The translations under genes were made by a program, and so were the position numbers. A stretch of 64,000 nt of DNA from Finegoldia magna ATCC 29328. Lineage in GTDB: Bacteria > Bacillota > Clostridia > Tissierellales > Peptoniphilaceae. The notes under the pieces were generated by a model. It made no database searches. It was not told where the DNA came from and was given only the letters and a program-made list of their open reading frames with translations. The stretch lies in contig NC_010376.1 in assembly GCF_000010185.1 (NCBI RefSeq), positions 124,001-188,000 on the forward strand, written 5' to 3'. Positions 26,871 through 35,232 of this stretch are shown here, one piece after another; within the stretch, counting starts at the first letter, position 1; the number at the start of each line of letters is the position of its first letter.

Positions 26871-26919
26871 TTTATTTTCCCCCTATTAATTGTTTATTAT
26901 TTTATTATTCTTTTTATAA

Positions 26920-27069
26920 TTACGCTTGTTTTTTATTTTTTCTTAATTTTCTTGAACCAAATAATGGTGTTATTCTTTCGTAAAAGTTATCCGCTTGAGC
27001 AAAATTCATGCTCGCCATACTTGTGTTAAAACTAATTTGTGAACTTTTTCTAATATTATTTCTTCTCAT
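26920..27069 (-). CDS. Small basic peptide, copy 2 of a tandem family
   Basis: 49 residues, ATG 27069, AGGGGG overlapping the stop of copy 1. Begins MRRNNIRKSSQ, core SMASMNFAQ (17-25) and FYERITPLFGSRK (29-41), tail LRKNKKQA. Net charge about +9, no cysteine. Compared with copy 3 the core codons differ mostly at synonymous third positions (for example GCG/GCA, AAT/AAC, TTT/TTC), so the protein sequence has been kept. Separated by 12 bases from copy 1 and 49 from copy 3. Function unknown. Confidence 0.75.
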   Translation of the reverse strand: MRRNNIRKSSQISFNTSMASMNFAQADNFYERITPLFGSRKLRKNKKQA

Positions 27070-27081
27070 AAATTTTACCCC

Positions 27082-27246
27082 CTATGCGTTTTTTCTGTTT
27101 TTGAAGATTCTTCTTGATCCAAACAATGGAGAGAATCTTTCGTTAAAATGATCGACACTTGCGAATGTCATTGAAGACATGTTTGTGTTCAAACCAAGAG
27201 ATGTTTTCTTTGCAAAATCTAAATATTTTCTGTTATTCTTAATCAT
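27082..27246 (-). CDS. Small basic peptide, copy 1 of a tandem family
   Basis: 54 residues, ATG 27246 with GAGGGGG seven bases upstream, stop TAG at 27082. Begins MIKNNRKYLDFAKKTS, core NMSSMTFAS (22-30) and FNERFSPLFGSRR (34-46), tail IFKNRKNA. Net charge about +8. First of three paralogues downstream of a consensus promoter with a leader of about 130 nt. The order basic head, core with Met/Phe, F-x-E-R-x-x-P-L-F, basic tail is the same in all copies. Could be a modified-peptide precursor, a leaderless antimicrobial, a signal or a small nucleic-acid-binding protein; sequence does not decide. Confidence 0.75.
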   Translation of the reverse strand: MIKNNRKYLDFAKKTSLGLNTNMSSMTFASVDHFNERFSPLFGSRRIFKNRKNA

Positions 27247-27258
27247 TTTAATTCCCCC

Positions 27259-27360
27259 TCATTTAATATTTATATGTGATTTTCCATTCAGTAAATGTGA
27301 ATATTCACCGAAAGAAATTATCGAATTTAATATCCAAGGAATATCCAAATGATAATACAT
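27259..27360 (-). CDS. Possible short leader ORF upstream of the peptide genes
   Basis: 33 codons, ATG 27360 with GAGGG seven bases upstream. Its TGA stop lies within the GAGGGGG ribosome site of peptide copy 1, an arrangement seen in translational coupling. The sequence (starts MYYHLDIPWIL) is not related to the three peptides. Also overlapped by an ATG five bases upstream in another frame. It may be real or chance. Confidence 0.3.
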   Translation of the reverse strand: MYYHLDIPWILNSIISFGEYSHLLNGKSHINIK

Positions 27361-27384
27361 TTCATATCCCTCACTGCATTAAGT

Positions 27385-27413
27385 ATTATATAACCACAAA
27401 ACAGCTATGTCAA
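27385..27413 (-). promoter_or_regulatory. Consensus promoter of the peptide operon
   Basis: On the minus strand TTGACA (27413-27408), 17 bp, TATAAT (27390-27385): a perfect vegetative promoter. Start near 27378, leader about 130 nt. Confidence 0.85.
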
Positions 27414-27417
27414 GCAC

Positions 27418-27439
27418 TTTTTCAAAGTTTTTTGAAAAA
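27418..27439. promoter_or_regulatory. Inverted repeat next to the peptide promoter (candidate operator)
   Basis: TTTTTCAAA (27418-27426) and TTTGAAAAA (27431-27439), perfect 9-bp arms separated by 4 bases, ends four bases from the -35 box. Confidence 0.5.
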
Positions 27440-27455
27440 TTTTTGTAAAGAAAAA

Positions 27456-27600
27456 TTAGGAAAACGAATGATTTTTATGCATACCGTTTTCATAGACGAC
27501 TTATTTTTATGCGAAAAATATCTTTTCGGGAAAACAAATGTTGAGATTGTCAAGTTTTATAAGAAAAATAAAAAAATCCCAGTTAATCAATGTTTTCCTA
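27456..27600. repeat. Short repeats upstream of the peptide promoter
   Basis: This part of the 508-base gap 27247-27754 has no convincing gene. It holds GGAAAAC-G/A-AATG at 27459-27470 and 27529-27540 (70 bp apart), a related inverted copy near 27590, and ATTTTTATGC at 27471-27480 and 27503-27512 (32 bp apart, about three helical turns). Possible activator or repressor sites. Confidence 0.4.
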
Positions 27601-27717
27601 CAATTTTCCCGTAAGAAAACAGATAGCATTTTAAAATTTTGGGAAAATTTTTTGAAAATTTGATAATGTATATTTTTCATTGCGAAGAAATTTAGCAGGA
27701 TAAAGCCATTTTCACAA

Positions 27718-27746
27718 AAAAATTAGCCGAATAATTCGGCTAATTA
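27718..27746 (-). terminator. Terminator of the M42 aminopeptidase gene
   Basis: AATTAGCCGAA / TTCGGCTAATT stem with a T7 run on the minus strand. Confidence 0.9.
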
Positions 27747-27754
27747 AGTTTGAT

Positions 27755-28786
27755 TTATTTCTTGTCTTCGATGTATTTTATACATAAATCGATAGATGCT
27801 TGTAATCCTTCTTGGTGAGTTCTTTCCATTGCGTGTGATGCATCAACTCCAGGGCCAATCAAAGCAACTCTCAAATTATATCCTGCCTCTAATGCTGCTG
27901 ATCCGTCTGAACTGTAGAATGGGTAGATGTCAACTGCGTGAGGAATATTATTTTCTTCACAAATTCTAACCAATCTTTCTTTTAATTCCAAATCGTAAGG
28001 GCCTGAAGAATCTGCTGCACAGATAGTTGTTTTAAATTCAGAAGATGTTTGTCCATCTCCAGGAGCAGCCATGTCAACAACGATGAATTCGTCAGTTTCT
28101 TCTGGAATTCCGTAGCATGCACCGTGGCCAACTTCTTCGTAGTTTGAGATGAAGAAGTTAAGTGTGTGTTTTGGAGTGATGTTGTTTTCTACAAAATATC
28201 TAACTGTTTCGTACAATACGTATACGCAAGCTTTGTCATCTAAGTGTCTTGATTTTACGAATCCACTTTCTGTTAATTGTGTTCTTGAATCCAAATAGAT
28301 GAAATCGCCAACGTTGATTCCAAGTTTTTTTACATCTTCGGCTGATTCTACCTTTTCGTCGATTCTGATTTCCATAGTCTTGGCAGTTCTTTCGTTGCTT
28401 TTAGCTTCTGGACCGTAAACGTGAACTGATTGTTTGTCGTTTAAGCATGTTCCAGTGTATTTTTTGCCAGACATTGTAGAGATAGTTACGTATTCATTTT
28501 CAACAGAGTTGTATGCATAACCACCAACTAAGAATGTTTTTAATCTTCCATTAGGTTTGATTTCTTTAACCATTAATCCCAATGTATCCACGTGAGCTGC
28601 GAATGTAGATTGTTTTTCGTCAGTTTCTCCTCTAAGAGTAACAACCATTGCACCTTTGTTAGTGAAGTTGATTTCAACTTTTCCTAATTCTTCGAATTTT
28701 TTTCTAACTTTTTCCATAACGACTTTAGTGTCGCCAGATGGAGAAGAAGTCATTAAAATTTCTTGTAAAAAATCTAAATTTTCCAT
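27755..28786 (-). CDS. M42 family metallopeptidase (aminopeptidase)
   Basis: 343 residues, dinuclear zinc/cobalt aminopeptidase forming large cytoplasmic TET-like complexes that degrade peptides. Metal ligands and catalytic residues are recognisable: H65 and D67 (AAHVDTLG), the bridging Asp in SRHLDDKA, the catalytic Glu pair in NYEEVGHG, Asp in VVDMA and His in DASHAMERTH. AGGAGGTTCTCAAT precedes ATG. It lies upstream of the small peptide genes on the same strand but is separated by its own terminator. Confidence 0.93.
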   Translation of the reverse strand: MENLDFLQEILMTSSPSGDTKVVMEKVRKKFEELGKVEINFTNKGAMVVTLRGETDEKQSTFAAHVDTLGLMVKEIKPNGRLKTFLVGGYAYNSVENEYVTISTMSGKKYTGTCLNDKQSVHVYGPEAKSNERTAKTMEIRIDEKVESAEDVKKLGINVGDFIYLDSRTQLTESGFVKSRHLDDKACVYVLYETVRYFVENNITPKHTLNFFISNYEEVGHGACYGIPEETDEFIVVDMAAPGDGQTSSEFKTTICAADSSGPYDLELKERLVRICEENNIPHAVDIYPFYSSDGSAALEAGYNLRVALIGPGVDASHAMERTHQEGLQASIDLCIKYIEDKK

Positions 28787-28886
28787 ATTGAGAACCTCCT
28801 AAAATATATTTTTATAATACCACATATAATCACATTGTTTCAATTATTTGAGCTCATAGTTAATGTTTTCGTTAATGATTAAGAGA

Positions 28887-30401
28887 TTAATTGGTTTTTA
28901 AAATTTTCACAGTGAATGTTTCGTTTGAATACACTATTTTAATTTTATAATTCATATCTTCAAGTAAGTTTTCGACGATATACATTCCAATTCCTTTAGA
29001 TTTATTTTTTGTGGATGATACGAAAGGGTGTGTGATTTTATTTAAAAGATTTTTATCTACAGTTGTAGGATTGTTTGAAATCTCAATAACATCATTAAAA
29101 TCGCAGCATATGTTTCCTCCGAAATCTGTGTATTCTATTGCGTTTTTTAGTAAGTTATCAAAAATTATTCTGAAATGGTCATAATCTACTATGTCGGATT
29201 TTTCTCCTTTAATCGTTACTTTCAAATTTTTCTCAGCTATTAAATCATGATGATTTTTAACGGATTCTTTCATTATCTCTGATAATTTCAAATTTTCCAT
29301 TATCGGATTTTCATCAATTTTATTCATGAATAATAAATCATCTATTAGAATTTGAATTTGGTATAATTTTTTCCTAAGTTCTGGCAAGTACTTGTCGGTA
29401 TCTTCGTATTTTCCTATTTTTTCAATCATACTATCATTCAATAAAATAGCAGTTTGAAGAGGTGTCTTCAATTCGTGAGATGTAGATTTGATGAAGATTT
29501 CTTTTTTCTTCGTGTTTTTTTCTAATATTTTATAATTCTCAGTTAGTGTTTCGTACAGTAATTTCAAGTTATTAGAAAGTTCTTCGATCTCATCGTTAGT
29601 ATGAATTTCCAAATCATATTTGGCGTTTTTTTGGTTTTTGGATACTTTAGTGAAATTATTCATCTTTAGAATTGGTTGTGTTATTGATTTTGAGTAGATT
29701 TTATTTAGTAAGAACACTATCATTACTATAAGCAAGAAAATCACAGGAAATGCAGAAATCACAGTAGATTTTATATCGGAAATGCTGTTAAATATATAAG
29801 GATATATAGAAACATAAGTTCCTTCAGAATGTTTTGATATTAAAATAAGATTAGTAGCGATAGAATCTTTTGTTTTGGACTCTGCTTTAATTAGTATTGA
29901 ATTATTCTTTCTTTTAATACTAAAAGTGTCTTTTGATACATTATTGATATTACTGTAACTATCAATTATAACGTATTTTTCTAGTTCTTTTTTTGCTTCT
30001 TTTATTAAAGGGTTTATTAATCTTTCAGAATTTTTAGAATTTATCTCTTTGAACTCATCGGTTTCAAGAGAGCGTAAAAGATTTTTTATATTTTCATTTT
30101 TAATTGTCATACTTAAATTAAATCGCAGACCTGAAAACACAACTTTATCTTTTCCTTTAGGAATAAAATATGAATACATACCCTCTTTTGCGATTTCATT
30201 TAGATTATTGTAATTTTTGTTTTTTATAAATGAATCATGAACTGATGATGCAATATTCTCTGCTGATTCTATTTTTTTTTCTAAGTATACATTGGGCATA
30301 TAAAAAGCCATATAGGAAAATATAATAGTACATATCAAGAGAGTGAGGATGATATTATAGAGAAAATTTTTTGATGAAATATTTAATTTAGGCTTCTTCA
30401 T
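28887..30401 (-). CDS. Sensor histidine kinase with extracytoplasmic domain
   Basis: 504 residues. Transmembrane helices at about 13-35 and 214-234 flank an external sensor domain of about 175 residues; a HAMP-like linker (235-290) leads to the HisKA box with H309 (FIKSTSHELKTPLQT), N-box FDNLLKNAIEY and G-box KGIGMYIVENLL. Overlaps the response regulator gene by 14 bases. Follows an ABC-2 transporter in the same operon, a layout used to sense peptides or antimicrobials. The signal is unknown. Confidence 0.92.
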   Translation of the reverse strand: MKKPKLNISSKNFLYNIILTLLICTIIFSYMAFYMPNVYLEKKIESAENIASSVHDSFIKNKNYNNLNEIAKEGMYSYFIPKGKDKVVFSGLRFNLSMTIKNENIKNLLRSLETDEFKEINSKNSERLINPLIKEAKKELEKYVIIDSYSNINNVSKDTFSIKRKNNSILIKAESKTKDSIATNLILISKHSEGTYVSIYPYIFNSISDIKSTVISAFPVIFLLIVMIVFLLNKIYSKSITQPILKMNNFTKVSKNQKNAKYDLEIHTNDEIEELSNNLKLLYETLTENYKILEKNTKKKEIFIKSTSHELKTPLQTAILLNDSMIEKIGKYEDTDKYLPELRKKLYQIQILIDDLLFMNKIDENPIMENLKLSEIMKESVKNHHDLIAEKNLKVTIKGEKSDIVDYDHFRIIFDNLLKNAIEYTDFGGNICCDFNDVIEISNNPTTVDKNLLNKITHPFVSSTKNKSKGIGMYIVENLLEDMNYKIKIVYSNETFTVKILKTN

Positions 30402-31056
30402 TTAACTTATACCCCGCTCCTATAACTGTTTTAATAAAGTCTTTGGGTAGTTTTTTCCTTAAATTTTTTATATGGGAATCTATAGTTCTACTGCTTCCAT
30501 AAAAATCTGTGTTGTAGAGAGAATTAATGAGATTTTCTCTTGAAAATACTTTTGTTGGATTGTTTAGAAACAACGACATAATTTGAAATTCTGTAACTGT
30601 TAATTTCAAATCCATTCCATTGTATAATACACGAAAACCTTCTTCATCTAAGGATAATCCCACCTGTGAAGTGTTTTGTGAAAAACTTCTTCTTTTCATT
30701 ATCATTTCTAGTTTTTTAATCAATAGTATTGGCTGAACTGGCTTGACAATATAATCGTCACAATACAGATCAAAAGCACTAATTTGAGTATTTAAATCAT
30801 CAAGAGCGGTCAGCATCAATACGTTAGAGTTTGATATAGACGGGGTATTTCGTATAAACCTTAATACATCTATTCCGCTGTTTTCTCCCTCAACCATAAT
30901 ATCTAAAATGATAGCATCAAAACTATTACTACTTAAAATTTTAATCGCTTCATCGCCATTTGAACTTTGACACACATCAAATCCAGCTATTTTCATGTAT
31001 TCGGTTAAAATCTCTCTTATTTGCAATTCGTCTTCTAAAAAGAATATTTTTTTCAT
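30388..31056 (-). CDS. OmpR-family response regulator
   Basis: 222 residues. Receiver with acidic pair E8/D9, phosphoacceptor D52 (AIILDIMVEG), T83 region MLTALDD and K105 region IVKPVQP; C-terminal winged helix with LTVTEFQIMSLFLNNP and SRTIDSHIKNLRKKL. Third gene of the minus-strand operon ATPase-permease-regulator-kinase. Probably controls its own operon and possibly the peptide genes further downstream. Confidence 0.92.
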   Translation of the reverse strand: MKKIFFLEDELQIREILTEYMKIAGFDVCQSSNGDEAIKILSSNSFDAIILDIMVEGENSGIDVLRFIRNTPSISNSNVLMLTALDDLNTQISAFDLYCDDYIVKPVQPILLIKKLEMIMKRRSFSQNTSQVGLSLDEEGFRVLYNGMDLKLTVTEFQIMSLFLNNPTKVFSRENLINSLYNTDFYGSSRTIDSHIKNLRKKLPKDFIKTVIGAGYKLNEEA

Positions 31057-31107
31057 ACCATCACATCCTACAATAATTATATAATAAGTTGATAAAAAAT
31101 GTAGTTG

Positions 31108-31860
31108 TTAGTTCGATTTGCGTTTGTTTTTGTAAATAGATATAGTAAATAATACTAATGATAATAAGACTAATACGATTAAAGATTGAAAGAATGAATA
31201 GTTTAATTTTGCTCCTTTTGCTACTTCATTCACATATTCTATAGAAGAAAAGTGACTAATTGGAATTAATTGTGCAATCTTCTTGATTCCTTTTGGCATA
31301 TCCTCTACTTGAATCCCCATCATTCCTCCAAGTATCATACTCAAAAAGTATATTCCCATTGAAAGGGAAAAAGAAATAGAGAATTTTTTAAAGAATATGC
31401 AAATAGAATATCCGATAAAAAAAGAAGCAACAGCAATCAAAGTTACAAATCCTGTGTGTTTTATTATTGATATTAAAGGAATATTAACACCTAAAGTGTA
31501 TTTCATAACCACAAAATAAAAAATATTACATACAGTCCAGAATAAATAATAGACTATAAATTTGTACTTTGCCATTGATAAATGATTAATTGAAAACAAG
31601 TCTAACCTATCATAGACACCTTCTTCCAAATCTTTAGCAAATAATGCTGATAATCCAACTAAGAATATAGAAAATGGGCTTATAATGCTAATACTTAAAA
31701 CTATGCTTCTTTTTACCTCATCAATGAGAGGTGCAGGAACATCTTTGAGTCCCGATATTATTAGAAACGACATCAATATTGGAAATACCATTCCGAAAAA
31801 TAAACTTGTAAAGTTTTGTAAAAGTAACTTTGTTTCAAACTTAAAAATGTATTTGTTCAT
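31108..31860 (-). CDS. ABC-2 type transporter permease
   Basis: 250 residues, six transmembrane helices, with the short N-terminal KFETKLLLQNFTSLFFGMVFP start common to ABC-2 exporters. ATG overlaps the stop of the ATPase gene (TAATG). Pairs with that ATPase for export of an unknown substrate (peptide, antibiotic or lipid). Confidence 0.85.
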   Translation of the reverse strand: MNKYIFKFETKLLLQNFTSLFFGMVFPILMSFLIISGLKDVPAPLIDEVKRSIVLSISIISPFSIFLVGLSALFAKDLEEGVYDRLDLFSINHLSMAKYKFIVYYLFWTVCNIFYFVVMKYTLGVNIPLISIIKHTGFVTLIAVASFFIGYSICIFFKKFSISFSLSMGIYFLSMILGGMMGIQVEDMPKGIKKIAQLIPISHFSSIEYVNEVAKGAKLNYSFFQSLIVLVLLSLVLFTISIYKNKRKSN

Positions 31861-32723
31861 TATTTTGCTCCTTCCTTCTTCAATGCATTAAGAACTGTAA
31901 GTTCAATAGAATCATTCAAACGTTCGAATTGTTGATCATTATCCACAAGAGTGGATATCAATCTTTTCTCTGTATTTATATCATGAAATCCTGCAGCTAT
32001 TTTGTTTTCCATTGCTTCTAATCTTATATCTTTTGGTATAAGTGATTCTGTTATACTGTTTTTTTCGGTTAAAATAACTGAACTTGTACAGTACTTTAAG
32101 AACATCTCTCTTTTTTTCCCATAGAAAAGAACTTTTCCTTCATGTAAATACAACAACTTATCACAAATATCCTCTAATTCTTGATAATAATGACTAACCA
32201 TGAGGATTGTTGTCGACTTGTCTTTGTAGTATTCTACTATTTTTTCCATTAATGATTGTCGACTCACAAAATCTAGCCCTGTTGTTACCTCATCAAATAT
32301 AGTGACTGGAGAATTTTGCCACATAACCAAAATCAAAGTGAGTTTTTGTTTTTCTCCACCAGATAATTTTTTAAATGATTTGTGAAGCAATTTTTCGAAA
32401 TCGAAATACTTTATTAAATCCATCAAATTTTCATCTGATTCTATTTTTTTATTAGTAATCATTTGAATAATATCTTTTGTTTTTACCGTTTCTGAATAAT
32501 TGTTAAACTGCATGTGAACTGCAATTTTTTCTTTGGGTATATCACTTGAAATGCTTCCACTATAATTAACTAATCCCAAAATTGCCTTAATTAACGTGGA
32601 TTTTCCGGCACCATTTGATCCAATAATTCCTATTTTATGAGCATCTTCTAGGACGATTTCATCTTTAATATCAACAGCAATTTTGTCTTTGTATTGAACT
32701 TTAACGTTATTTAATTTAATCAT
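31860..32723 (-). CDS. ABC transporter ATP-binding protein
   Basis: 287 residues from ATG 32723, chosen for AAGGAGGAGCTT directly upstream; a longer frame from 32777 has no ribosome site. Walker A GSNGAGKST (35-43), signature LSGGEKQK, Walker B VTIFDEVTTGLD and H-loop MVSHYY. Walker B ends in DE-V rather than DE-P, as in some antibiotic-resistance ATPases. First gene of the operon with permease, response regulator and kinase. Confidence 0.92.
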   Translation of the reverse strand: MIKLNNVKVQYKDKIAVDIKDEIVLEDAHKIGIIGSNGAGKSTLIKAILGLVNYSGSISSDIPKEKIAVHMQFNNYSETVKTKDIIQMITNKKIESDENLMDLIKYFDFEKLLHKSFKKLSGGEKQKLTLILVMWQNSPVTIFDEVTTGLDFVSRQSLMEKIVEYYKDKSTTILMVSHYYQELEDICDKLLYLHEGKVLFYGKKREMFLKYCTSSVILTEKNSITESLIPKDIRLEAMENKIAAGFHDINTEKRLISTLVDNDQQFERLNDSIELTVLNALKKEGAK

Positions 32724-32828
32724 AAGCTCCTCCTTGTTATCTATATAATAAAATGCTGGTGTGGATTTAAAGTGCATTTGGTATATAATTTAGGTAAATT
32801 ATTATGATAAAATTAATTGAGGTGAAAA

Positions 32829-33326
32829 ATGAAAGGATATTTTGCATCGCACTTCTTCAACGACGCAATGTTTCGTTGGACTGAAGATTTGGCGAGATTT
32901 ATAGAGAAAGAAGTGGACATTGATTTGTATGTGCCACAACGAAATGATTCGATAAACAACAAAAAAGACAATGATGCTACAATCACTGACATCGACATCG
33001 CAAGAAATGACATGGCGAAGCTAAGAGAAGCAGACATTCTTATAGCATGTCTTGATGGATTGTCGATTGACGATGGTGTTGCAGGAGAAATCATGGCTTT
33101 TTCTGTGATGAAAGATTACGAAGAAGAATACAAATTTACTGACAAGAAAAGAATTATAATTGGTTTTGTGACAGACATGAGATATTTGGGAACTGGAGAG
33201 AACAAATTATACAGAAACCAAATGATAGTCGGTCAAGTTAAAGACAAGGGATATTTCATTGTGGGCTATCCAAATACAGACGATTACAAGAAAGAAATCG
33301 TGGATATTATTAAAAGAGAATATTGA
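32829..33326 (+). CDS. Nucleoside 2-deoxyribosyltransferase
   Basis: 165 residues. Starts YFASHFFNDAMFRW and contains DIDIARNDMAKLREADILIACLDG and DDGVAGEIMAFS, the conserved Asp/Glu active-site blocks of the family; transfers 2-deoxyribose between nucleobases in salvage. GAGGTGAAAA precedes ATG. Divergent from the ABC operon; a strong terminator follows. Confidence 0.9.
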   Translation: MKGYFASHFFNDAMFRWTEDLARFIEKEVDIDLYVPQRNDSINNKKDNDATITDIDIARNDMAKLREADILIACLDGLSIDDGVAGEIMAFSVMKDYEEEYKFTDKKRIIIGFVTDMRYLGTGENKLYRNQMIVGQVKDKGYFIVGYPNTDDYKKEIVDIIKREY

Positions 33327-33332
33327 GAGAAA

Positions 33333-33359
33333 ATCTAGCTAGAAATAGCTAGTTTTTTT
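33333..33359 (+). terminator. Terminator of the deoxyribosyltransferase gene
   Basis: CTAGCTA-GAAA-TAGCTAG stem-loop followed by T7. Confidence 0.9.
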
Positions 33360-33427
33360 ATTGACAAATGAGAAATCGAAAATTAATATATAAGTGATAA
33401 GAATATTCACTATCAAGAGGGAGAAGA

Positions 33428-33667
33428 ATGAGAAGAAAGTACTTATCTGGAATATGCAAATTAATTTATTTAATAACAGTAATTTTAATATTTATAGTTA
33501 ACAAGAGAAATATTCAATTACCAAAAATCACATTGATTCTTTTAGTGGGAATAAATATGTTTAGCTTTGCCGCAAATATATTTTTATCGGAAATATCAAA
33601 AAAGTTAAAAATTGGCATAATTTTGTCTTTGGTAATTTTTTACGTAATTTTCTTAATTTTAATATGA
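33428..33667 (+). CDS. Small hypothetical membrane protein
   Basis: 79 residues with three hydrophobic helices (about 8-24, 33-52, 60-79) and almost no soluble part. GAGGGAGAAG precedes ATG with good spacing. No recognised family; its position upstream of purA carries no functional hint. Confidence 0.6.
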   Translation: MRRKYLSGICKLIYLITVILIFIVNKRNIQLPKITLILLVGINMFSFAANIFLSEISKKLKIGIILSLVIFYVIFLILI

Positions 33668-33934
33668 TTTAATAGCAAATTGAAATATTCTTATCGTAAC
33701 ATAGCGAAGTTCTCATTGGATTTTGGTAGAGATTTGGTGAGGACTTTTTTGTTGGTATCAGAATTAGATATAACTTGGTGTATAATATAAATGAAAGAAT
33801 AATTTAAAATAACAAATCAGTCAAATTACAGTTTTCATACTATTTTTAAATGGCGGAATATGGTATAATTAGTAGTTGTGATTTGTAGTTAACTTAACAG
33901 TTAAATGAATCTAATAATTTGAAAGGAAGTTGTT

Positions 33935-35191
33935 ATGAATAAATTAGCGATAATTGGCGCACAATGGGGAGACGAAGGTAAGGGAAAGGTTGTAAATTAT
34001 TTTTCTCAATTTAATGATATTATTGTAAGATCTTCTGGTGGAGCCAACGCAGGACATACTATTTATTTTAAAGACAAAAAATACGTACATCATTTACTAC
34101 CATCTATAACTTTTGACACAGATTCTAAGGGATTTTTGGCAAAAGGAATGGTAATCGAATTAGAACAAATGATTGAAGAGTTGAAAGTTTTGGAAGCTGA
34201 TTTCCCAGGAATTTCCAAGAGATTCATGGTCGATGTAGAAACATTTATCGTTCTACCTTACCATAAAGAAGAAGATGGATTGTTGGAATCTATGAGAAAA
34301 AATCCTATCGGAACTACAAAAAGAGGTATCGGACCTGCTTATCAAGACAAAGCTGCAAGACAAAACGTTAGAATTATTGATTTGTTTGACGATGAATTGT
34401 TAAGAGAACGCGTTGAAGAAATAGTTTATTTGAAAAACAACATCTACGAAGGCAAAATGCACATCGATGTCGATGAAACAGTAAATTATTTGCTTGACAA
34501 ATTCGACCAATTACTAAAATTAGGCGTTACATTCACATCAGCATCTGAAATTGAAGATGAAATCAAAAACAAAAGAGTTTTGTTTGAAGGCGCACAAGGA
34601 ATCATGCTTGATTTGGACTCAGGAACATATCCATACGTTACATCAAGCACTACAACTGCCTACAGCGCATCTTGTGCAGATGTTACATTGACTGATGATG
34701 ACACAATCATGGGAGTTGTAAAAGCATACACATCCAGAGTTGGAGAAGGAGAATTCCCAACAGAATTGTTCGATGAAGAAGCTGACAAGCTTAGAAAATT
34801 AGGCAATGAATTCGGTGCTACAACTGGAAGAAATAGACGTGTAGGTTGGATTGACCTTGCACAATTACGTTATGCAATCAAAAAGAGCAAAATCAACTCA
34901 ATCGTCATGACAAAAGCAGACGTATTGAACGGCTACGATAAAGTAAAAGTATGCGTTGGATATGAAATAGATGGAGTTGAACAAAAAATGCCATTCATTT
35001 CTAATGATTTCAAAAAAGCAAAACCAATCTACAAAGAATTTGACGGTTGGAACGATGTGTTTGAAGTAAACTTCTTGAAATACATGACATTTATCGAAAA
35101 AGAATTAGACACAGAAATCTCTTACGTTTCTTATGGACCAAAAACAGAAGAAATTATGGAAAAAAGAGATTTTATCATGAATATAAAATAA
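33935..35191 (+). CDS. purA: Adenylosuccinate synthase
   Basis: 418 residues. GTP-dependent step from IMP and aspartate to adenylosuccinate. N-terminal GAQWGDEGKGK with catalytic D13 and P-loop, H41 in GGANAGHTIYF, IGTTKRGIGPAYQDKAAR and TTTGRNRRVGW. AAAGGAAGTTGTT precedes ATG. Two TATAAT boxes lie upstream (near 33784 and 33862). The 267-base upstream gap shows no purine riboswitch consensus. Confidence 0.96.
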   Translation: MNKLAIIGAQWGDEGKGKVVNYFSQFNDIIVRSSGGANAGHTIYFKDKKYVHHLLPSITFDTDSKGFLAKGMVIELEQMIEELKVLEADFPGISKRFMVDVETFIVLPYHKEEDGLLESMRKNPIGTTKRGIGPAYQDKAARQNVRIIDLFDDELLRERVEEIVYLKNNIYEGKMHIDVDETVNYLLDKFDQLLKLGVTFTSASEIEDEIKNKRVLFEGAQGIMLDLDSGTYPYVTSSTTTAYSASCADVTLTDDDTIMGVVKAYTSRVGEGEFPTELFDEEADKLRKLGNEFGATTGRNRRVGWIDLAQLRYAIKKSKINSIVMTKADVLNGYDKVKVCVGYEIDGVEQKMPFISNDFKKAKPIYKEFDGWNDVFEVNFLKYMTFIEKELDTEISYVSYGPKTEEIMEKRDFIMNIK

Positions 35192-35194
35192 AAG

Positions 35195-35230
35195 GAGATA
35201 TCCGCAGTTTAAAAGACTGCGGATTTTTTT
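35195..35230 (+). terminator. Terminator of purA, lying in the leader of the next gene
   Basis: ATCCGCAGT...ACTGCGGAT stem with T7. It ends four bases before the ATG of the following gene and is preceded by AGGAGA, so it may also be a looped-out element of a translation start. Confidence 0.85.
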
Positions 35231-35232
35231 AA

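Noticed and set aside
27276-27614. 112-residue plus-strand frame opposite the peptide promoter
   Set aside because: GTG start without ribosome site, AT-rich low-complexity protein, and it runs antisense through a perfect promoter, inverted repeat and the leader of the peptide operon.
33668-33934. Purine riboswitch before purA
   Set aside because: Neither the conserved TATA-flanked three-way junction sequence nor the loop motifs of the purine aptamer are visible.
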